DNA of 14,796 nucleotides from Nitrospira sp. (GTDB taxonomy: Bacteria; Nitrospirota; Nitrospiria; Nitrospirales; Nitrospiraceae), in contig JANYEF010000496.1 of assembly GCA_025363325.1 (NCBI GenBank), positions 1-14,796 of the forward strand, written 5' to 3'. Positions within the stretch are counted from its first letter, which is position 1. Each line of letters begins with the position of its first letter. This document shows, in pieces, positions 1 to 6,587 of this stretch. The notes beneath the pieces were generated by a model. It was not told the origin of the DNA. It did no database searches and saw nothing but the letters and a program-made list of their open reading frames with translations. The position numbers and the translations under genes were made by a program.

Positions 1-494
1 CGTTCACTCCCTGGCACAGGCCCACTGACCGCGCCACATACTTCCGGTCCCCGTCGCGCCCTTCACAGGGTATGGCATGAGAGCTTCCTGGCGCATCTCT
101 CTTCGCCTGCATCTGATTTCTAGAGGGTTTGCGCAAGGGCCTCTCTTGTTTCCGAAATCTAACGCGTAGCCAGTCGCGCGTCAAGTTGATTGGGGTAGGC
201 AGCCTCGCATCACTGGCCGCCAAGGAGTATGGGGTGCAATTCATGACGGTCGAGTAGGACGATTCGCTCGGCGCCGATCTCCCACTGCCGGCGTTGGAAA
301 CTGGCCATGCCGGTCATGAGAGTTCGGAGCATCTTACGGTGACAGCGGCACTGGCTTCGAGGGATCAGGCGGAAGACGCTTTGGAGAAATACACACTCGC
401 CCTCATATGGGTCCACGCAAGACCTATATTTTCGGCACTTAGTTTGCAGTAGTCGAATGCAGGAGGTTTTTTTGCGCAAACTCCACAAACTCCA
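1..494. other. No supportable gene upstream of the haoA promoter
   Basis: I see no convincing gene here. Short open frames exist on both strands (for example 210-488 on the minus strand), but none has a recognisable motif, a good ribosome-binding site or a plausible start. The sequence could hold remnants of a decayed gene. A weak stem (AGAGG 122-126 with CCTCT 140-144, followed by a T-rich stretch) might end an upstream transcript. The palindrome TTGCGCAA occurs at 129-136 and again at 472-479. Confidence 0.5.
471..480. promoter_or_regulatory. Palindrome TTTGCGCAAA upstream of the haoA promoter
   Basis: This is a perfect 10-bp palindrome ending 14 bases before the -35 hexamer of the haoA promoter. 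Its core TTGCGCAA also occurs at 129-136. A related but imperfect TTTGTCGCAA (minus strand, 6720-6711) lies at a similar distance upstream of the second promoter of this type. The position would suit an activator or repressor site, but that is inference from position only. Confidence 0.25.
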
Positions 495-528
495 TTGACA
501 TCTGATCTATGCTGAGATATATGTGCGC
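495..528 (+). promoter_or_regulatory. Candidate haoA promoter with conserved 19-base block
   Basis: A consensus -35 hexamer TTGACA (495-500) is followed by the block TGCTGAGATATATGTGCGC (510-528), which contains the likely -10 region; TATATG at 518-523 gives a 17-base spacer. The assignment is supported because nearly the same arrangement, with one mismatch in the 19-base block and two extra spacer bases, stands upstream of the secreted CcmI-domain gene on the minus strand (6691-6656). The leader from here to the haoA ATG is about 110 bases. The exact -10 register is ambiguous. Confidence 0.6.
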
Positions 529-638
529 TGCACAGTAGATTAGAAGCAACTAACAAGACTAAAAAAGCATTCACCGACAATACAGGCAGACTTGAATTCT
601 CAGAAATACTTGCATTCATAACGGAAGGAGCATTGCAG

Positions 639-2567
639 ATGGCCGGAAAATTCTGGATGAAATATGGGCTGCTCGCCTGCGGCGTATTGCTCGCGGGAAC
701 AGCGCAGGCGGATTTCCCCACCGTCCCCAAAGAGACCTTCGATGCTCTGAAGATCGATCGGTCGGCCAGCCCCAAGGTGTTACATGATGCGTTGTTGAAG
801 CGCTACATGGATCCAGGCCAAGGCGCTGGAAAAGGGAAGTACGGTTCGTATTGGGAGCCGCTCCCAATCAGTAAGTACCTTGATCCAAACAACTTTTATA
901 AGCCACCGACATCGGTCAAGGATATTGCGACACGCGAGCAGTGCGTGAAATGTCACACTGACGAATCCCCTGGTTGGGTGGCTCTCTGGAAGAAGAGCAC
1001 CCACGCCAATCTTGACAAGATCAGGAAGCTCACCCCTAAAGATGACACGTTCTACAAGAAGGCGAAGTTGGCCGAAATCGAGACGAACCTTCGCTCGCTG
1101 GGCAAACTCGGCGCGACTGAGCAATTGAAGGAAGTCGGCTGCATCGACTGTCACGTCGACATCAATACCAAGAAGAAGGCCGACCACCGCGCTGACATCA
1201 AGATGCCCACCGCTGACGTCTGTGCCAACTGCCACCTGCAGGAGTTCGCCGAACGCGAGTCCGAGCGCGACACGATCACCTGGCCAAAGGGTCAGTGGCC
1301 GAAGGGCCGTCCGTCACATGCGCTGGACTATATAGCCAACGTCGAGGTAGAGGTCTACGCCGGAATGTCGCAGCGCGAGATCGCCGACGGCTGCACCATG
1401 TGCCACGTCCAACAGAACAAGTGCGACGGCTGCCATACCAGGCATGAATTCTCAGTGGCCAACTCACGCAAGCCTGAGGCCTGCGGCACCTGCCACAGCG
1501 GCGCCGACCACAACAACTGGGAATCCTACACCATGTCGAAGCATGGTAAGGAGTATGAGAGCAAAGGTAAGACATGGAATTGGAACTTGCAGCTTAAGGA
1601 TATGATTGCCAAGGGCGGGCAGGACGCACCTACCTGCCAGAGCTGTCACATGGAATTTCAGGGCAAGTTCACTCACAACGTAGTGCGTAAGGTCCGCTGG
1701 GCGAACTATCCCTTCGTGCCCGGCATCCGAGAGAACATCAAGACTGAGTGGGCTGAAAAGCGCCTGGATGCATGGGTGAAGACCTGCACCAGCTGCCACT
1801 CTGAGCGTTTCGCTCGTGCATATTTGGAGTTTATGGACAATGGCACCTACTCGGGGCTCGATAAGTACGATGAGGCGCACGATGTGGTCGAGAGGCAGTA
1901 CAAATCCGGTCTCCTGACTGGCCAGAAGACCAGCCGACCGAAGCCTCTGGCGCCGAGCGTCAGTGAAGGTCGTGGCAAGATGAGCATGAATGCTTGGGTC
2001 AGGACCTGCACCGATTGCCACACTGCTGACCGTGCCCGTGACTTCCTAGAGATTGTAGACAATGGCCCCAGCCCAATGCTTGATAAGGAACTTGAAAGAT
2101 ACAATGATGTGCACGAGGTAAAGGGTGGTCCAGTCGGCCAGATGACGCCAAACCGACCGAAGCCCCCAGCGCCTGTCCCACCGGGTTTCGAGCAGTTCTT
2201 CCAGATATACTGGTCGAAGGGTAACAACCCGGCAGCGATTGAGCTCAGACTCTTTGAAATGGCTGAGGACCATCTGGTGCAGCTGCACGTGGGCCTCTCC
2301 CACCAACATTGGGGATTCACCTATACTGTTGGTTGGGCGGCGTTGAACAGAGGTTATGTCGAAATCATGGACGAAGATACGAAGCTCAAAGAAAAGTTGG
2401 CATTGATGGAACGAGTAGCCAAGCTCGAGGGGAACAAAACGAGCCTACTTGACCTCAATGGCACGGATGGAAAGATTACGCTCGGCAGCCTGGGTGGCGG
2501 ATTGCTGCTGACTGGCGGCATTGCGCTGGCCGGATGGAGCAGACGTAAGAAGAACAACGGTCGGTGA
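639..2567 (+). CDS. haoA: Hydroxylamine dehydrogenase (HAO) with nine CXXCH haem motifs
   Basis: This periplasmic multihaem enzyme oxidises hydroxylamine, releasing electrons to cytochrome c554. The start is ATG 639, because GGAAGGAG (623-630) lies 8 bases upstream; a TTG at 633 is too close. The protein has 642 residues with a signal peptide cleaved after TAQA (residue 24). CXXCH motifs begin at residues 102, 168, 195, 252, 262, 282, 333, 383 and 457. By comparison with the Nitrosomonas europaea enzyme as I remember it, CTMCH (252-256) binds the catalytic P460 haem, Tyr562 in FTYTVGW is the inter-subunit cross-linking tyrosine, and Asp290, His291 and Tyr357 are active-site residues; all are present. 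A C-terminal hydrophobic segment (about 617-633) precedes a basic tail, as in N. europaea. The oddity is a roughly 73-residue insertion (about 441-513) that repeats the haem-8 segment and adds a ninth motif; it explains why the protein is longer than the roughly 570-residue relative. Confidence 0.96.
   Translation: MAGKFWMKYGLLACGVLLAGTAQADFPTVPKETFDALKIDRSASPKVLHDALLKRYMDPGQGAGKGKYGSYWEPLPISKYLDPNNFYKPPTSVKDIATREQCVKCHTDESPGWVALWKKSTHANLDKIRKLTPKDDTFYKKAKLAEIETNLRSLGKLGATEQLKEVGCIDCHVDINTKKKADHRADIKMPTADVCANCHLQEFAERESERDTITWPKGQWPKGRPSHALDYIANVEVEVYAGMSQREIADGCTMCHVQQNKCDGCHTRHEFSVANSRKPEACGTCHSGADHNNWESYTMSKHGKEYESKGKTWNWNLQLKDMIAKGGQDAPTCQSCHMEFQGKFTHNVVRKVRWANYPFVPGIRENIKTEWAEKRLDAWVKTCTSCHSERFARAYLEFMDNGTYSGLDKYDEAHDVVERQYKSGLLTGQKTSRPKPLAPSVSEGRGKMSMNAWVRTCTDCHTADRARDFLEIVDNGPSPMLDKELERYNDVHEVKGGPVGQMTPNRPKPPAPVPPGFEQFFQIYWSKGNNPAAIELRLFEMAEDHLVQLHVGLSHQHWGFTYTVGWAALNRGYVEIMDEDTKLKEKLALMERVAKLEGNKTSLLDLNGTDGKITLGSLGGGLLLTGGIALAGWSRRKKNNGR
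1767..2174 (+). repeat. Tandem duplication of the haem-8 segment inside haoA
   Basis: Residues 377-439 (DAWVKTCTSCH ... RPKPLAP, bases 1767-1955) and 451-512 (NAWVRTCTDCH ... RPKPPAP, bases 1989-2174) align along their whole length, with about 30 of 63 positions identical by eye. Shared landmarks are AWV, TCT-CH, AR, LE, DNG, LDK, GQ and RPKP. The first unit resembles the haem-8 region of N. europaea HAO more closely and is the native copy; the second is the added and more diverged one. Bases around the motif (TGGGT-A-GACCTGCACC) are still nearly identical. Confidence 0.85.
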
Positions 2568-3613
2568 TAGCGGGCTCAGCGCAGACGATGGAAGGAGCGC
2601 TGACGCGACCAAGTAGCAAAGTCCTCCCGTCGCTAGGAATAATCCTAGTGGCGGGAGGACTTCTTGTGCTTGGATGGGTCGCATATGTGTGGTTGAGTGC
2701 AGGACAGTCGGCCTATCGTTTCCAGTTGGTAGAAGAGGGCGGCATCGGCAAGTTTGCCAAACTTGGACTCGATGCTTGGCCAGACCTCGTGATCAGCAAG
2801 CAGGAGGTTCGAGTAGAGGGTATGGATCAGCCCCTGGCCTTGGCCTATCTTGCGCGACGCGGCAATGCCCCGCCGGTGATGCTGAACTGGGAAAATCAGA
2901 GCGGCGAACCTGTGGTCTTTCTCGACGGGAAGATCTCCGAGGTCACTGCGCTGGCGAAGGCGATTACCAAATATGTGCCGAAAGAAGCCACTATCCTTGC
3001 CTGGTGGGACACTTCGCGTCAGATCCAGCTACTGACGGGGAACGAGACGGTATTCACCTCACATCTGGGCAAACCACAGATCACGCCTTCGATCTGGCGT
3101 GCTAAAAGTGAGGGGATCGAGAAATATGAGCGGGAGTTCTGGGGAGCCCCGGCTAGCGCAGAAGAAAGTCGGAAATTTGAACGTTTCGCCGATGCGCTGG
3201 CGGCTGATTCGAAAGAGGGCGCCGCGATGTTGCGCGAACTGGCTGGTGGACGCGAGGCCTATGTCGCGGTTCATCTTTCGGACCTCTACAAGCTCGGGCT
3301 GATGCGCCCAGAGCGTCTTGGTGTCGCCTACAAGGATTTTCCCTTGCAGGGCGGCGACGTACATGGGCTGAGTGGGATGGTGAAACGCTGGCTGCAAGAT
3401 AACCACCACACCACGTACACGCTGCATGGGCTCTCGGAGAATTTCGTGCGCGCCTACTTCCTGACCGATGACAAGAGCGGCAACACATTGCTTGCGCAGA
3501 TGCTGCCTTTCACGAACTCGAAGCCAATTGAGTTGAAGGCTGTGCAGCTTGTCTATCAATTTGGTGGTTATTGGGTGTATAAGATCCCGGATACGCAGCC
3601 GTCCAGTAGTTGA
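2564..3613 (+). CDS. haoB: HaoB, membrane-anchored protein of the hao cluster
   Basis: HaoB is encoded directly after haoA in ammonia oxidisers; its biochemical role is not settled, and I assign it by position and architecture. The protein (349 residues from GTG 2564) has one N-terminal membrane segment at about residues 20-45 and a long periplasmic domain. It has no CXXCH motif and I see no cysteine at all, so it is not a cytochrome. GTG 2564 overlaps the haoA TGA by four bases, which suggests translational coupling. ATG 2588 (residue 9) is an alternative start, and neither has a strong ribosome-binding site. The first codons contain the stem-loop at 2619-2662, which may set a low HaoB to HAO ratio. 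Confidence 0.85.
   Translation: MIAGSAQTMEGALTRPSSKVLPSLGIILVAGGLLVLGWVAYVWLSAGQSAYRFQLVEEGGIGKFAKLGLDAWPDLVISKQEVRVEGMDQPLALAYLARRGNAPPVMLNWENQSGEPVVFLDGKISEVTALAKAITKYVPKEATILAWWDTSRQIQLLTGNETVFTSHLGKPQITPSIWRAKSEGIEKYEREFWGAPASAEESRKFERFADALAADSKEGAAMLRELAGGREAYVAVHLSDLYKLGLMRPERLGVAYKDFPLQGGDVHGLSGMVKRWLQDNHHTTYTLHGLSENFVRAYFLTDDKSGNTLLAQMLPFTNSKPIELKAVQLVYQFGGYWVYKIPDTQPSSS
2619..2662 (+). promoter_or_regulatory. 20-bp stem-loop just after haoA, inside haoB
   Basis: The arms 2619-2638 and 2643-2662 pair completely as RNA around the 4-base loop ATAA. There are 18 Watson-Crick pairs and two G-U wobbles (2632 with 2649, 2630 with 2651). It starts 51 bases after the haoA stop and overlaps haoB codons for the membrane segment. 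Such a structure could protect the 3' end of haoA mRNA or reduce transcription and translation into haoB; that role is inference. TTCTT follows the stem directly, but there is no long U-tract. Confidence 0.6.
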
Positions 3614-3647
3614 TTATTTAGTTGGACACCGGTGGCGTTAGTCGTTC

Positions 3648-3676
3648 TTGTAAATGTTGCAAACTGACGATAGAGT
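3648..3676 (+). promoter_or_regulatory. Weak candidate promoter for cycAB
   Basis: The 122-base gap between haoB and cycA contains TTGTAA (3648-3653) and TAGAGT (3671-3676) separated by 17 bases, each matching four of six consensus positions. It lacks the 19-base block found at the haoA promoter. The gap also holds the 8-bp palindrome CACCGGTG (3627-3634). cycA may therefore have its own transcript besides read-through from haoAB. Confidence 0.25.
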
Positions 3677-3735
3677 GAATCCGTGAGCTTTTGTTCATAG
3701 TACGTCCACGAGTTGTTTTTTAGAAAGGAGCTACC

Positions 3736-4455
3736 GTGAAGCATTTCATGACCTACGCACTTGCCGCTGTTGCGTTGTTCGCGGTCTTAGTCGGAACCGC
3801 TGCCGCCGAAACCGCGTTCGAGGGCCGGAAAAAATGCAGTAATTGTCACAAAAGTGAGGCTGACTCGTGGCTCAAGACTGCCCACGCCAAAGCTGTCAAC
3901 TCGCTCAAGGCCGACAGAAGCAAGGAAAAGAACGAAGCCATGGTCAAGGCGAAACTCGACCCTAAGAAGGACTTCACCAAGGACAAGGATTGTATTGGTT
4001 GCCACGTAACTGGGTTCGGGTCGGAAGGCGGGTATGAAATTTCGGAGCCGGACAAGTTCTTAGTAGGCGTAGGCTGCGAATCTTGCCATGGGGCTGGGCC
4101 CGACTACCGCAAGGTGCACCGCAAGGCGGGTGAGGCTTTTGAAAAGTCGAAAAAGGTCACGCCACGCGAGTCTCTCGCGGAAGCTGGACAAGAGTTTGAG
4201 TTCATTGAGAAGTGCAACGCATGCCATTTGAACTACGAGGGTTCGCCGTGGAAGGGCGTAAAGAAGCCGTATACTCCGTTCACCCCCAAGGTAGACAAGA
4301 AGTATGCGTTCGACTTTGAAAAGACGGTGCGTAACAACAAGGCCATGCATGAACACTTCAAACTAGCGGGCACGTTTGAGGGTCCGCCTACTCCGAAGTT
4401 TCATGAGGAGTTCCAAAAGGATGCCAAACCGGCCGAGATAGGCAAGGAGGAGTAA
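3736..4455 (+). CDS. cycA: Tetrahaem cytochrome c554
   Basis: This is the periplasmic electron acceptor of HAO, passing electrons on to the membrane cytochrome cM552. The 239-residue precursor has a signal peptide cleaved after GTAAA (residue 24). It has four CXXCH motifs at residues 34-38 (CSNCH), 86-90 (CIGCH), 114-118 (CESCH) and 160-164 (CNACH). Stretches such as FEGRKKCS-CHK, GVGCESCHG and CHLNYEGSPWKG match N. europaea c554 as I recall it, so the family call is firm. The start is GTG 3736, with AAAGGAG (3723-3729) six bases upstream; ATG 3748 would cut into the signal peptide. The stop codon overlaps the cycB ATG by one base (TAATG), so the two are translationally coupled. Confidence 0.96.
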   Translation: MKHFMTYALAAVALFAVLVGTAAAETAFEGRKKCSNCHKSEADSWLKTAHAKAVNSLKADRSKEKNEAMVKAKLDPKKDFTKDKDCIGCHVTGFGSEGGYEISEPDKFLVGVGCESCHGAGPDYRKVHRKAGEAFEKSKKVTPRESLAEAGQEFEFIEKCNACHLNYEGSPWKGVKKPYTPFTPKVDKKYAFDFEKTVRNNKAMHEHFKLAGTFEGPPTPKFHEEFQKDAKPAEIGKEE

Positions 4456-5048
4456 TGGCAGAGTGGGGTAGGGTATCGGTTGGTGCCCTGATTCTCGGCG
4501 CAGTGATTGCGGTCGGATCGATTATCGTGGTATTCGGCGGCGAGGCCGCCATATCCAGGACCGAGTTCTGCGTGAGCTGCCATTCAGAGACTTACCCGTA
4601 TGAGGAGTTGAAGAAATCCTCGCACTGGGGTGCGCTCGGTGCCGATCCTGGCTGCAAAGACTGTCACGTCCCGCAAGGCTTGGCAAACTTCCCTCTGGCG
4701 ATGTGGACGCACGTGATGGATGGAGTGCCTTTCCTGATAGAGGAGTTCACTGTTGACTACTCGACTATCGAGAAATTCAACGAGCGACGACCGGAGGCAG
4801 CCTACAGGGCGCGGATGAAGCTGAAGGGTTGGGATAGTATGACCTGTCGGGCTTGCCACAAGAATACCAAGCCTCCAGGCGCATCGGCTAAGGCTGCGCA
4901 CAAGAAAATGGAAACTGAGGGCGCAACTTGTATCGATTGCCATCAGAACCTGGTGCACAAGAAAGTCCCTGAGCATGATCTCAATGCCAGCCTGGCGCAG
5001 GGCAAGATGGTGTTGAAGGAAGAGAAGAAAGAGAAGGCGGAGGACTGA
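4455..5048 (+). CDS. cycB: Membrane tetrahaem cytochrome cM552 (NapC/NirT family)
   Basis: This is a predicted quinone-reactive cytochrome linking c554 to the quinone pool, completing the hydroxylamine-to-quinone path. The 197-residue protein has an uncleaved N-terminal membrane anchor (about residues 9-28). It has four CXXCH motifs at 39-43 (CVSCH), 67-71 (CKDCH), 131-135 (CRACH) and 159-163 (CIDCH), the NapC/NirT/NrfH pattern. The C-terminus is strongly charged (KEEKKEKAED). ATG 4455 is preceded by AAGGAGG at 4444-4450 and overlaps the cycA stop. It is the last gene of the plus-strand cluster. Confidence 0.93.
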   Translation: MAEWGRVSVGALILGAVIAVGSIIVVFGGEAAISRTEFCVSCHSETYPYEELKKSSHWGALGADPGCKDCHVPQGLANFPLAMWTHVMDGVPFLIEEFTVDYSTIEKFNERRPEAAYRARMKLKGWDSMTCRACHKNTKPPGASAKAAHKKMETEGATCIDCHQNLVHKKVPEHDLNASLAQGKMVLKEEKKEKAED

Positions 5049-5162
5049 TCCGCGTCGCTTCTTTGGTTTCTGCAACTGCTGCGGTGTAAGGTATCGACCT
5101 CACATCGCAATGTGGAGCCAGAATCTAGTCATTGATGCGCCGGCAAGTTGTGATTTTGTATT

Positions 5163-5688
5163 TCAATGCATCTCGGCCGCCGGTCGCTGCAAGACCAGAT
5201 CTTCTAGTAGTTGTGCTACCGTATCCTTGGCGGGAGGCTGAAACAAGCCTCCCGCTTTCACGGCAGCCAAGCGCTTGCCGAATAGCTTAGTATCTCCCGC
5301 AATACCGGGCTCCCCGTCCACGACCATCTGAGCGTTGGGGCATATTCCCAAGCTCGGAGAGCGGTCGGAATCTGCGTGAGCCTCGAGTTGCCAGAAATTT
5401 GTTAGTCTCCGCCAGCCTGTGCCGGCATCGCGTCGCCTATTCATGGCGCCAGAACCACATACTTTCCTGTATCAGGTAGTCACAGGCAGTGGTAAAGACA
5501 AGCAGTACTCGATTTGCTCTTCCCCGACGGACCAAGAAAATAGCACCATCAGGCTGCTGAGTGGCACAACCAACCAGTTTGGCGTCGCCGATCACCAGAT
5601 CCAGCTCATTGAAGCTTCCATCTTTCCCCGGATGGGCTCTATCGCCCCTCTTCCTTGATCGTTCTTCGAGGAAATCATCCCCATTCAA
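5163..5688 (-). pseudogene. Possible decayed coding remnants, unidentified
   Basis: Two overlapping minus-strand frames occur here. The 5437-5688 frame contains LVIGDAKLVG, which faintly resembles the lysine-centred region of lipoate ligase or octanoyltransferase folds; I do not trust this enough to name it. The 5163-5444 frame contains GKRLAAVKAGGLFQPPAKDT and ordinary-looking codons but has no motif I recognise. Neither has a good ribosome-binding site, and the join between them would need a frameshift. They may be chance frames. Confidence 0.15.
5230..5255 (+). terminator. Stem-loop, possible terminator of the hao transcript
   Basis: The arms GCGGGAGGCT (5230-5239) and AGCCTCCCGC (5246-5255) pair perfectly over 10 bp with the loop GAAACA and are followed by TTTCA. 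The GC-rich stem and short T-run suit an intrinsic terminator, 181 bases after the cycB stop. The T-run is short, and the stem also lies inside a minus-strand open frame, so the call is moderate. Confidence 0.45.
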
Positions 5689-5949
5689 GCCAACTCGACA
5701 GCGAGGAAGATGATGGGGGGTGGTTACATCGGCTGGTGTGCCGAATGGGTGATCGATTCCACCGTCTCAGCTCTGAATCCGGCAGGATCGATTCGTTGGG
5801 GCATGTGGTCCCAAAGGCATCGGGGCCGATGCTGTAGTCCTGGTCCATCTGATCCATTGTGCCACTCACGAACCTGGTCGCATGTTCCGGACAGGCTCTG
5901 GCGTAAGGGCTCGAGCCGATAGAGGTAGAGGTGTGGGTTGTCAATAACT

Positions 5950-5992
5950 GGATGGCAAGTCAGGGGCTCGCAGAGCCCCTGACTTGCCATCC
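5950..5992. repeat. 20-bp perfect inverted repeat with 3-base loop
   Basis: The arms 5950-5969 and 5973-5992 are perfectly complementary around GCA. A second small stem (CCTCG 5991-5995 with CGAGG 6002-6006) follows immediately. There is no T-tract on either side, so this is not a typical intrinsic terminator. It may be a bidirectional transcription barrier or a copy of a dispersed palindromic element; a genome-wide search for copies would tell. Confidence 0.6.
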
Positions 5993-6090
5993 TCGTCCCA
6001 GCGAGGACAGTTGCTGGTTTCATTCATGCTGTTACAACGGTAAGAAACGTACCGATGCAACGATCAGTGGCAGGAGCTAGTGCGGTGATA

Positions 6091-6116
6091 GAAAAGAGAA
6101 ACCATCTGTGGGTTTC
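6091..6116 (-). terminator. Intrinsic terminator of the secreted CcmI-domain gene
   Basis: Read on the minus strand, GAAACC and GGTTTC pair over 6 bp around a 7-base loop and are followed by TCTTTTC. On the plus strand the arms are 6098-6103 and 6111-6116 and the A-run is 6092-6095. It lies 7 bases past the stop codon of the minus-strand gene, the expected place for a terminator. Confidence 0.55.
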
Positions 6117-6122
6117 CCGGCG

Positions 6123-6587
6123 TTAAGGCCTTGCATGATCGATGACGATGGTGATCCCATCCACTCCTGGCTTCACCGGCTGACTCATTCCCTCCAGGTC
6201 TCCACTTTCTGGCATGGCCTTACCGGACTTCGATAGGCGTGCCACGATTACCACCGTTCCTACGTCGGAGAGTTTTCTGGACGGCATCATGCCGGTCGAG
6301 TCATCGAGCCGGAATGTGAAGGGCAACTCTTTCTTCGTCGCACGCACGATGGCCACGGGCATCGGTGGACCATTCACCTCGCGTGCAAACACAAACAATG
6401 TATCTGTCGGAGATCCTTTGCCAGCCAGGCTCGGGGCCACAGTCACCGTCCCTGTGATCGCACGCGACTGACCCGCCTCCGCGATTGGCTTAGCCAGCGT
6501 CCCCGACTCCGCATATACAGGCGCTGTGGCAGCGAACAAGACGCCACAAACCAGCAGACCGCATCTCGTCAAAAACTTGTCGGCCAT
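6123..6587 (-). CDS. Secreted single-domain CcmI-like protein with HAO-type signal peptide
   Basis: This 154-residue protein consists of a signal peptide (residues 1-26, cleaved after PVYA), a short linker and one copy (40-154) of the domain that ends CcmI. The domain matches CcmI copy 1 at 92 of 115 positions and copy 2 at 88 of 115, without gaps. CcmI proteins help present apocytochromes for haem ligation, so a soluble periplasmic chaperone or assembly factor is a reasonable inference; no function is proven. ATG 6587 is chosen over an upstream in-frame ATG at 6617 because AAAGGAG lies about 8 bases before it and the signal peptide then begins cleanly. The ribosome-binding region and signal peptide (MADKFLTRCGLLVCGVLF) closely resemble those of HAO (MAGKFWMKYGLLACGVLL). 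It has its own haoA-like promoter and a terminator. Confidence 0.85.
   Translation of the reverse strand: MADKFLTRCGLLVCGVLFAATAPVYAESGTLAKPIAEAGQSRAITGTVTVAPSLAGKGSPTDTLFVFAREVNGPPMPVAIVRATKKELPFTFRLDDSTGMMPSRKLSDVGTVVIVARLSKSGKAMPESGDLEGMSQPVKPGVDGITIVIDHARP

Larger units (their letters stand above)
5049..6090. other. Gene-poor region between the convergent hao and ccm units
   Basis: No intact gene is supportable in this stretch of about 1 kb. It contains two strong stem-loops (5230-5255 and 5950-5992). It also contains short minus-strand open frames (5163-5444 and 5437-5688) whose composition looks partly coding but which lack starts and ribosome-binding sites. It separates the end of cycB from the end of the minus-strand ccm unit, so transcripts from both sides converge here. 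Confidence 0.5.

Noticed and set aside
210..488. Minus-strand 92-codon frame upstream of haoA
   Set aside because: It has no recognisable family, a poor start context, and it overlaps the haoA upstream palindrome; not enough to call a gene.
633..638. TTG at 633 as the haoA start
   Set aside because: It lies two bases after the Shine-Dalgarno sequence; ATG 639 has ideal 8-base spacing and starts the signal peptide directly.
639..710. Lipoprotein signal (LLAC, LLVC) in the HAO and secreted-protein signal peptides
   Set aside because: The hydrophobic core continues after the cysteine and ends in a good signal peptidase I site (TAQA, PVYA), and HAO is known as a soluble periplasmic enzyme.
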